Shown in pieces: positions 16,041-22,161 of a DNA stretch of 51,392 nucleotides. Every line of letters starts with the position of its first letter. The stretch's first letter is position 1. The translations under genes were made by a program, and so were the position numbers. Source of the DNA: Desulfarculus sp. (GTDB lineage: Bacteria > Desulfobacterota > Desulfarculia > Desulfarculales > Desulfarculaceae); contig JACRDC010000095.1 in assembly GCA_016218705.1 (NCBI GenBank), forward strand, positions 1 through 51,392, given 5' to 3'. The notes under the pieces are model-generated. The model made no database searches and was not told the origin of the DNA. It saw nothing but the letters and a program-made list of their open reading frames with translations.

Positions 16041-18299
16041 CTACAGATAGAATGGCAGCGGGTTCAGTTCTTCCTCGCTGAGGGGGCGGGCCAGCCAGCC
16101 CTGCTCCACCGGCACGCGGTACAGCCTTTCCGCCCCCAGGCGGGGCCAGAAGTGCACCAGGCCGGGAACTATCACCCGGACCACGTCGAGGCCGATCTCA
16201 GGCCGCGTCAGGTCCACGATCAGGGTCTCCAGGCCACGCTGAGCCAGCATATCCACCACCAGCCCAATGTCCGCCAGAAAGTCGTTGGTACCCAGGTTCA
16301 CGAACTCCGTGGCCAGCTTGGGCGGCGCGTCCTCCAGCGGGTGCAGGCATTGCAGACGGCTAAGCGGGTGCCCCAGGAGTTCCTGGTCCAGCGCCGTGGG
16401 TAATACGGGTACAGTAATCCCCAGCACCTGGGCCACCTCACCCAGGGCCCGGTGCAAGGCTATCTTGGCGTCGAAGTGGCAGCCTAACCCAAGATGAGGC
16501 ATTTGGTTGGGATCATCCTGGTGCAGGGCCACCACCACCAGGGCTGGCACCGGCAGGTCGGAGGTAATATCAATCACCTCCAGCCTGTACCCCTCACGGG
16601 CCATGTGGGCGCGAGCGGCCCGCAGGCGCTCATCACCGAAGGAGTCTTGATCGACCCTGCGGCGGGGCAGGCGGTTGTACCACCACAAGGCCACGGCGTC
16701 GCGCTCGACCAGCTCAAAGAAGCCTTGCATGAAGGCTTCTTCCTTGCAGTTGCCGGCGGCTACGCCATTGGAGTCGCCCTTGGCGAAACGGCCTCCTCGT
16801 TCCTCGGGATAGTTGTAATAAAGAAAGGCGGCGGGAACCAGTTTCCAGCGCTTCTCGCTTAAGGACCAGGCTGGTGACCAATCAATGGCCGCCTGCTCCT
16901 CAAAGGGCTCCGGCACGTAGGAGGTCCAGAGTCGCTTGCACCATTCAAGGCGGTCCCGGTACTGGGCTTGGCTGAAGGGGTTCAGGCGGTGAAGGTGGAT
17001 GGCCCGCTCGGCCACTTCGGCCCATGGAGCCGTGATCTTTGGCTCATAGCCACAATATTGGGTGCTGTAGCGCTCAATGGCCTCGCCCAGGGCGCTGGCG
17101 CGGGCCTGGCTGGGGGTGCGGCCCTTGCCGGAGCTGGTGCCAATGGCTTTGGCCCGCCCCTTGTTCCAACTGGTTTCCTCTGGAATCAATCTACGCTGTC
17201 GATTCAAAATCGCCCAGGAAGTAAGCGCGGTATGCCCCAGCGAGTCGTGTGCGGGTTCCTCATTGACCTGCAAAAGCCCAACCTCGCCGGTCAGAGGGCT
17301 TAGGCGGGGCTGCAAACGGGCCAGGGTCTGGTTGGCGGACCAGATGCGCTCCCCGCCGTCGCGGTGGGTGGACTTGGGCCGGGATCGCAGGGCCAAGGGA
17401 TCCACCGGCATGCGCCCCCAGGCGGCGGGGTCTCCGCAGGCCGGGCACTGCGGCCGGCGGATGAGCAGATGGCGGGTGAGACCCAGGGACTTCAGATCTA
17501 GCGAAATTGCGCCTTGGGAGAGGAATGCCTCGGGTGCGCCAATCAACTCCTTGTGCAGCTCCAGTCCCAACAGGCCCAGGAGAGCGTCCAGGGAGGATGG
17601 AGTGTGCCCCTGGGCCAGGCGCAGGTCCCGGCCATCCAGGTGCAGGTCGCGCTTGCGCTCCATGCGGTGGCCTTGCAGGCGGTGCCGCAGGCACTCCAGG
17701 CAAGCCGACTGCCCGGGCGTGAACAAGGGACCGAAGCAGGGCTCCAGGCCCAAGGGCTTGCAGGGCAGCCAACGCCAACCCCGGGCCAGGGCCTGGCGGT
17801 TGAACTCGGCCAACTCCGGCTCCAGGTAGTCCGGCGTGAGCACCAGCCAAACGCCGCCCTCAGCCATGGGCTCTGCGCGCCAGTCCGTTTGGGCTGCCCG
17901 AAAAACCTGCTGGCGGCCCAGGCGTTCCAAGACCGGCGCGGGGTCCAGACCGCCCAGGGCCACGAATTGCAGCGCCAGGGGCTCCGCGGCCTTGGACGGG
18001 TCGCCGCCCAACTGGCCAAGCAGGGACTCGGCCGGGGAGGCTTGCGGCTCCTGGCCGTGCTCCAAGAAGCCCAGCTTCTCCAGCTTGATCAAATAGAAAT
18101 AGACGGTTGCCTGTTCATGTCTTGTCGATAGTCGGTCGACGATCTGGTCGGCGCTAAGCTCACCGGTCAGCAGGGGGACCAGATCGGCGGCCAGAGCGCT
18201 GTCTAGATTGAAGCTCAGGGTTTCGCTATGGAGAACCGCCCCCACCCCGACTTCCACCTGCGGCTCCAGCCATGATCTCAAACGAGGATAATCGAGCAT
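16041..18299 (-). CDS. TOMM cyclodehydratase: leader-binding/E1-like domain fused to YcaO
   Basis: At 752 residues this is a C/D-type fusion. Residues about 1-90 form a winged-helix leader-binding region (TLSFNLDSALAADLVPLLTG.., LIKLEKLGFLEHG). A degenerate E1/ThiF-like part follows with CLEC and CPAC knuckles likely holding zinc. From about 350 onward is the YcaO domain with ALGEAIERYSTQYCGYEP, DSNGVAAGNCKEEAFMQ and FFELVERDAVALWWYNRLP, the ATP-binding acidic motifs. It would phosphorylate and cyclise Cys/Ser/Thr in the precursors. The protein ends NPLPFYL instead of the usual Pro-x-Pro-x-Pro tail. The ATG at 18299 is chosen because family homology starts there; the open frame runs on to 18401 without recognisable homology. 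Confidence 0.9.
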   Translation of the reverse strand: MLDYPRLRSWLEPQVEVGVGAVLHSETLSFNLDSALAADLVPLLTGELSADQIVDRLSTRHEQATVYFYLIKLEKLGFLEHGQEPQASPAESLLGQLGGDPSKAAEPLALQFVALGGLDPAPVLERLGRQQVFRAAQTDWRAEPMAEGGVWLVLTPDYLEPELAEFNRQALARGWRWLPCKPLGLEPCFGPLFTPGQSACLECLRHRLQGHRMERKRDLHLDGRDLRLAQGHTPSSLDALLGLLGLELHKELIGAPEAFLSQGAISLDLKSLGLTRHLLIRRPQCPACGDPAAWGRMPVDPLALRSRPKSTHRDGGERIWSANQTLARLQPRLSPLTGEVGLLQVNEEPAHDSLGHTALTSWAILNRQRRLIPEETSWNKGRAKAIGTSSGKGRTPSQARASALGEAIERYSTQYCGYEPKITAPWAEVAERAIHLHRLNPFSQAQYRDRLEWCKRLWTSYVPEPFEEQAAIDWSPAWSLSEKRWKLVPAAFLYYNYPEERGGRFAKGDSNGVAAGNCKEEAFMQGFFELVERDAVALWWYNRLPRRRVDQDSFGDERLRAARAHMAREGYRLEVIDITSDLPVPALVVVALHQDDPNQMPHLGLGCHFDAKIALHRALGEVAQVLGITVPVLPTALDQELLGHPLSRLQCLHPLEDAPPKLATEFVNLGTNDFLADIGLVVDMLAQRGLETLIVDLTRPEIGLDVVRVIVPGLVHFWPRLGAERLYRVPVEQGWLARPLSEEELNPLPFYL

Positions 18300-18367
18300 G
18301 CCATGACCAAACCCTTGCGCCAGCGGCCATGGAGGTCGCCCTTGTCTACTTTCGGCCCCGGCCCCAT

Positions 18368-18664
18368 TTAATAGGCCCAGCCGCTGCCCATGGACCCGCA
18401 ATACCCTTCAGCCGCTAAGCGTTCGTTGCGGACTGCTTCATCCAGGCTGGCCGCCTCGGCCGGCATGGCCGGAAGCACCAGGTGCCGCAGGGCTGCCGCG
18501 TCCTCCACCACCTTGATCTGCGCGCCCTGAGGCAGCTCAATGCCCTCGGCCTTGAGCACCGCCGCGGGGTCCTTTATGAGCTTGGTCTTGAAGGCCTCGT
18601 CGGCCCAGGCCTTGGCCACCACCTTGGCCCACAAGCGGGCCTGATCTTCACTGTGTTGCGACAT
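18368..18664 (-). CDS. NHLP-family RiPP precursor peptide 5
   Basis: The 98-residue precursor has a nitrile-hydratase-alpha-like leader: RLWAKVVAKAWADEAFKTKL, DPAAVLKAEGIELPQG, RHLVLPAMPAEAASLDEAV, ending NERLAA. The putative core is EGYCGSMGSGWAY (one Cys, two Ser, C-terminal Tyr), the longest of the five. GGAAAA precedes the ATG. It is the closest precursor to the YcaO gene (68 nt). Confidence 0.88.
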   Translation of the reverse strand: MSQHSEDQARLWAKVVAKAWADEAFKTKLIKDPAAVLKAEGIELPQGAQIKVVEDAAALRHLVLPAMPAEAASLDEAVRNERLAAEGYCGSMGSGWAY

Positions 18665-18684
18665 GCCGTTTTCCAGCCCTTTCC

Positions 18685-18972
18685 TTAATATTTACCGCAG
18701 GAACAAGACGATGAATAAGCCGCCAGTCTCTCGCTCAGAGCGGCTTCGCCCAGGTCGGCCGCTTCGGCGGGCAAGGCTGGCAGCACCAGGTGCCGAAGGG
18801 AGTTGGTATCTTCCACCACCTTGAGCTGAACGCCCTGGGGGATTTCTAAACCCTCGGTCTTGAGCACGGCGGCGGGGTCCTTAATAAGCTTGGCCTTGTA
18901 GGACTCGTCGGCCCAGGCCTTGGCCACCACCTTAGCCCACAGGCGGGCCGTCTTTTCCTGATTCTGTAGCAT
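18685..18972 (-). CDS. NHLP-family RiPP precursor peptide 4
   Basis: The 95-residue precursor from ATG 18972 has GGTGAT and a GGGGGG run just upstream. The leader matches its neighbours (RLWAKVVAKAWADESYKAKL.., EGLEIPQGVQLKVVED, LVLPALPAEAADLGEAALSE). After RLAA the putative core is YSSSCSCGKY, the richest in cyclisable residues (three Ser in a row, then Cys-Ser-Cys). It lies 20 nt before precursor 5. The frame is open upstream to 19080, but the leader homology fixes the start. Confidence 0.88.
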   Translation of the reverse strand: MLQNQEKTARLWAKVVAKAWADESYKAKLIKDPAAVLKTEGLEIPQGVQLKVVEDTNSLRHLVLPALPAEAADLGEAALSERLAAYSSSCSCGKY

Positions 18973-19124
18973 ATCACCTACCCCCCAAACAAAAAGTTGC
19001 TCTCCCGTGACGCCGCCCCCACCGCACCGCAGGGGGCGATCCCCTGCCCCAGCGACTGGGCGCAAGCGCCCGGATTGCACATTTTAAGAAAACCGCCTGC
19101 CCGCCATATCTTGGTGATGGGCGG

Positions 19125-19418
19125 CTAATAACCGCCGGTGGAAAAACCTGCGGTAAAAAAATCGGCAGCCATGCGATCACTCAGGGCGTCCTCGTCCAGG
19201 CTTGCCGCCTCGGCGGGCATGGCCGGCAGCACCAGGTGCCGCAGAGTGGTCGTATCCTCCACTACCTTGAGCTGCGCGGCCTGAGGCACCTCGATGCCCT
19301 CGGCCTTTAACACCACCGCGGGGTCACTGATGAGCTTCTTCTTGTATATCTCGTCGGCCCAGGCCCTGGCCACCACCTTGGCCCACAAGCGGCCCTGATC
19401 TTGTCTGTTCTGGGGCAT
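19125..19418 (-). CDS. NHLP-family RiPP precursor peptide 3
   Basis: This 97-residue precursor has AGAAGGATAAC upstream of its ATG. The leader is RLWAKVVARAWADEIYKKKL.., EGIEVPQAAQLKVVEDTTTL, LVLPAMPAEAASLDEDALSD, and the putative core after RMAA is DFFTAGFSTGGY. It is the only one of the five whose core has no Cys (Thr and Ser instead), so it may receive oxazoles or no azoles. The 152-nt gap to precursor 4 and the 186-nt gap to precursor 2 have no further open reading frame with leader similarity. Confidence 0.87.
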   Translation of the reverse strand: MPQNRQDQGRLWAKVVARAWADEIYKKKLISDPAVVLKAEGIEVPQAAQLKVVEDTTTLRHLVLPAMPAEAASLDEDALSDRMAADFFTAGFSTGGY

Positions 19419-19604
19419 GAGCTGTTATCCTTCTGAAATTCAATTGCTGGCATCAGACCTTTGGCAAAGCCGCAAAACACTTATGCACGGCGGCCTTGCC
19501 AGCCGGCTGGCGCCGCATGGGGGAGGTGTCCTCCCTCTCCTTGGCTCACAGGCAGGCCTGGTTTTCCCGTTATCGCACCTGGACTCCTCGGGATTGGTTA
19601 CGAT

Positions 19605-19886
19605 TTAGTAGCCGCAAAAATTGCAGTCCGAAGCCGCCAGGCGCTCGCTCAGGGCGGCCTCATCCAGCTTGTCGGCGTCGGCCGGCATGGCGGGCAGCAC
19701 CAGGTGCCGCAGGGCGGCCGTATCCTCCATCACCTTGAGCTGAGCACCCTGGGGCAGCTCAAGGCCCTCGGCCTTGAGCACGGCGGCGGGGTCGCTGATG
19801 AGCTTCTTCTTGTAGGCCTCGTCGGCCCATGCCTTGGCCACCACCTTGGCCCAACGGCGGGCCTGATCTTCTCTGCTTTGGGGCAT
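19605..19886 (-). CDS. NHLP-family RiPP precursor peptide 2
   Basis: The 93-residue precursor has a strong AAGGAGAATAGCGC-ATG start. The leader is nearly identical to precursor 1 (AWADEAYKKKLISDPAAVLK, LVLPAMPADADKLDEAALSE). After RLAA the putative core is SDCNFCGY with two Cys and a C-terminal Gly-Tyr. It begins 26 nt after precursor 1 ends. Confidence 0.88.
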   Translation of the reverse strand: MPQSREDQARRWAKVVAKAWADEAYKKKLISDPAAVLKAEGLELPQGAQLKVMEDTAALRHLVLPAMPADADKLDEAALSERLAASDCNFCGY

Positions 19887-19912
19887 GCGCTATTCTCCTT
19901 GTTTGTGCCTGG

Positions 19913-20197
19913 TTAATAGTTTCCGCATAAATAGAAGAGAGCCGCTAGACGCTCGCTCACAACGGCCTCGTCCAATCCCGCCGCATCAGCCGGCATGGCC
20001 GGCAGCACCAGGTGCCGCAGGGCGGCCGTGTCCTCCATCAACTTGAACTTAGCGCCCTCAGGCGCCTCGAAACCACCCTCGGCCTTGAGCACGGCGGCGG
20101 GGTCGCTGATGAGCTTCTTCTTGTAGGCTTCGTCGGCCCATGCCTTGGCCACCACCTTGGCCCATAGACGGGCCTGATCTTCCCGATTCTGCCGCAT
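19913..20197 (-). CDS. NHLP-family RiPP precursor peptide 1
   Basis: This first, promoter-proximal precursor has 94 residues and AGGATGGTAAT before its ATG. The leader is RLWAKVVAKAWADEAYKKKL.., EGGFEAPEGAKFKLMEDTAA, LVLPAMPADAAGLDEAVVSE, with one extra residue in the EGGFE turn. After RLAA the putative core is LFYLCGNY, with a single Cys. The CGxY ending recurs in precursor 4 (CGKY), while precursor 2 has CGY. Confidence 0.88.
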   Translation of the reverse strand: MRQNREDQARLWAKVVAKAWADEAYKKKLISDPAAVLKAEGGFEAPEGAKFKLMEDTAALRHLVLPAMPADAAGLDEAVVSERLAALFYLCGNY

Positions 20198-20267
20198 ATT
20201 ACCATCCTAAACGGTTCTGTTCTGTCAAGAAGCCATTGCACCAGAGTATCTCACGGCTGCCTTAATA

Positions 20268-20296
20268 ACATAATACATACCCATAGTAAGGCACAA
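20268..20296 (-). promoter_or_regulatory. Candidate sigma-70 promoter of the RiPP precursor operon
   Basis: On the minus strand a TTGTGC -35 box (20291-20296) and a TTATGT -10 box (20268-20273) are 17 bp apart. They lie about 70 nt upstream of the first precursor start, in an AT-rich patch. A TTGACA at about 20222-20227 is too close to the ATG to act as a -35 element. Confidence 0.4.
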
Positions 20297-20503
20297 GCAG
20301 TCATGTCCAACCGCTGCTCAGTCAACGGTTCCCGGCCGCGCTCCGCCGGTTCTGCCCACCAGCAGCGGACAGTTTGGTATCAGGGGGTGGAAGAATTCAG
20401 TTGCCAGGGTCTCCGGGAGCCTGGCCATCCTCAAGAGGTTTGATCCTGCCCAGATTTTGCGGGCACCTTGTTAAGCGAGTAAGTTTCGCTGGAGAGGTGA
20501 TCC

Positions 20504-20803
20504 ATGATCAAACAGAGGAATGGGCAGCCGGTGTCCCGTCGGCGGCACTCGGCTGAGTTCAAGGTCGAGGCCTTGGGCCTAGCCGAGCGCGTCGGAGTGG
20601 CCAGTGCAGCCAAGCAATTGGGGCTGCATGAATCGCAGCTATACGACTGGCGCAAGAAGGCCCGCTACGAGGCAGGCCGCAGCGAGCTGGAAAAAGCGCT
20701 TGCCGCCGAGAATGCGCGTCTGAAACGTCAGGTGGCCGAGCAGGCCGAGGAGTTGGCCATCTTAAAAAAGGCCGCGGCGTACTTTGCGAAAGGCCTGAAG
20801 TGA
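20504..20803 (+). CDS. IS3-family transposase OrfA (DNA-binding part)
   Basis: The 99-residue protein has a helix-turn-helix (RRRHSAEFKVEALGLAER.. to LGLHESQLYDWRKKAR) followed by a leucine-zipper-like coiled coil (LEKALAAENARLKRQVAEQ). It binds the element ends. Near the 3' end the run AAAAAAG (20764-20770) is a slippery site for -1 frameshifting into orfB. The orfB frame is open from there to its own GTG. Confidence 0.9.
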   Translation: MIKQRNGQPVSRRRHSAEFKVEALGLAERVGVASAAKQLGLHESQLYDWRKKARYEAGRSELEKALAAENARLKRQVAEQAEELAILKKAAAYFAKGLK

Positions 20804-21666
20804 AGTACGCCTTTATGCATGACATTACAGGCAGTTTAAGCATCAGGGCCCTCGGGGCGGCCTTCGGGGTTTCGCGCGCCGGCTATTACCGGTGGCGGCA
20901 TCGCCAGACGCATCCCAGCCAGCATCAGCTGGCCAGGGAGAAATTGGATGGTCTGGTGGCCCAGGCTTTTGCCGCCCGCAAGGAGCGCAGCGGCGCACCC
21001 GGTTTGACCCATGACCTTGCCGACATGGGCCATGGCCACAACCGCAAGACCGTGGCGGCCAGCATGCGCAGGCAAGGATTGGTGGCCAAGGCAGCCAAGA
21101 AATTCAAGGCCACCACGGATTCGGAGCATGCCCTACCCGTGGCCCCCAACCTTCTGGGGCAGGATTTCAGGGCCGATGCGCCCAACCAGAAGTGGGTATG
21201 TGATATTAAATACTTGCGCACCGCCGAGGGCTGGCTTTATCTGGCGGTGGTGATCGACCTGTTCTCGCGCATGGTGGTGGGCTGGTCCATGGACAAGCGC
21301 ATGAAGGCCAAGCTGGTCTGTGACGCCCTGCGGATGGCCTTGTGGCGCCGGCGGATGCCCAAGGGCGTGATGGTTCATTCAGATCGCGGCAGCCAGTACT
21401 GCTCCGGGCTATACCAGGCCCTTTTCGTCAAGCACGGGCTGGTTTGCAGCATGAGCGGCAAGGGCAACTGCTACGACAACGCCTGCGCGGAGAGCTTCTT
21501 CCATACGCTCAAGGTGGAGATGGTGCATGGGGAGGCCTTGGTCAGCCGCGAGGCGATGCGCCGGGCGGTGTTCGAATACATCGAGATTGACTACAACCGC
21601 ACCAGGAGGCACAGTGCCAATGGCTACATCAGCCCATTGGCTTATGAGTCCCAAAAAGTCGCTTAG
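20800..21666 (+). CDS. IS3-family transposase OrfB (DDE catalytic part)
   Basis: The 288-residue rve-type integrase domain has an HTH_21-like N terminus (SIRALGAAFGVSRAGYYRWR) and the DDE triad: Asp in WVCDIKYLRT, Asp in MVHSDRGSQYCS, and Glu in NACAESFFHTLK. It starts with GTG overlapping the orfA stop by 4 nt, and can also be made as an OrfAB fusion by frameshifting. The frame is intact, so the element may still be active. Confidence 0.92.
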   Translation: MKYAFMHDITGSLSIRALGAAFGVSRAGYYRWRHRQTHPSQHQLAREKLDGLVAQAFAARKERSGAPGLTHDLADMGHGHNRKTVAASMRRQGLVAKAAKKFKATTDSEHALPVAPNLLGQDFRADAPNQKWVCDIKYLRTAEGWLYLAVVIDLFSRMVVGWSMDKRMKAKLVCDALRMALWRRRMPKGVMVHSDRGSQYCSGLYQALFVKHGLVCSMSGKGNCYDNACAESFFHTLKVEMVHGEALVSREAMRRAVFEYIEIDYNRTRRHSANGYISPLAYESQKVA

Positions 21667-21883
21667 CGATCTGTCCGCTGTGCCTGGGTAAGATCAGCTA
21701 TCCTTGTTCCAAGCCCCAGCGCCATGCAGGTCACAAGACGACTTCGGTTGCCAATCCTGTAAACAGAAGGTCAGCAGTGACCTATTTTGACATGGGTTGC
21801 CGGCTAGGGTGCGGGCAACTTCACTGGGATACTTTTGGGATACTAGCTCCTCAAAAAACGGCCATAAACCAGCAAAAAAGCTA

Positions 21884-21916
21884 CACCCCGGTAGGCTCTG
21901 CTCAGCCTCCGGGGTG
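21884..21916 (-). terminator. Rho-independent terminator of tRNA-Thr
   Basis: The arms CACCCCGG-AGGCT and AGCCT-CCGGGGTG form a long stem around CTGCTC. On the minus strand the stem is followed by TAGCTTTTTTGC. It lies 33 nt downstream of the tRNA 3' end. The stretch between the IS3 end and here (21697-21883) holds no gene. Confidence 0.8.
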
Positions 21917-21948
21917 CATCTAATATATTGATTTTCATTTTAATTTAT

Positions 21949-22023
21949 TGGAGCCGGCGATGGGATTCGAACCCGCGACCTGCTGATTACGAATCAGCTG
22001 CTCTACCCCTGAGCTACACCGGC
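21949..22023 (-). tRNA. tRNA-Thr (anticodon CGU)
   Basis: Reading the minus strand gives a cloverleaf: acceptor GCCGGTG/CGCCGGC, D arm GCTCAGGGGTAGAGC, anticodon arm CTGAT-TCGTAAT-CAG type with anticodon CGT, T arm GCGGGTTCGAATCCC, and an encoded CCA end. Thr is assigned from the anticodon. Confidence 0.95.
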
Positions 22024-22161
22024 TAAATTGTGTATGTTCTTGTATCAGAGGAACTTAGGTGCGTCAAGGCTCACCGCCGACTGAACCTACCCTTGCCCTC
22101 TGCCAGGCAAGGCCCCTTGCGCCTCCTCGTTGCCCGGCCCGCGCCGGCGCCGGGGCGGCGC

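Larger units (their letters stand above)
20441..21696 (+). mobile_element. IS3-type insertion sequence (1256 bp)
   Basis: The left end TGATCCTGCCCAG..GCGG (from 20441) and the reverse complement of the right end TGATCTTACCCAG..GCGG (to 21696) are imperfect terminal inverted repeats (17 of the first 26 bases match). They resemble classical IS3 ends. The 1256-bp length and the orfA/orfB arrangement also fit. Flanking triplets are GTT and GCT, so no exact 3-bp target duplication is present. The element separates the RiPP promoter region from tRNA-Thr. Confidence 0.8.

Noticed and set aside
18300..18401. N-terminal extension of the YcaO fusion protein
   Set aside because: The extra 34 residues show no homology and run to the end of the last precursor gene. 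Family similarity begins at the ATG at 18299.
20353..21690. Alternative IS3 ends at CAGCGGACAG sequences
   Set aside because: An inverted match exists at 20353-20372 and 21671-21690. The TGATC..CCCAG ends at 20441 and 21696 match known IS3 ends better and give a normal element length.
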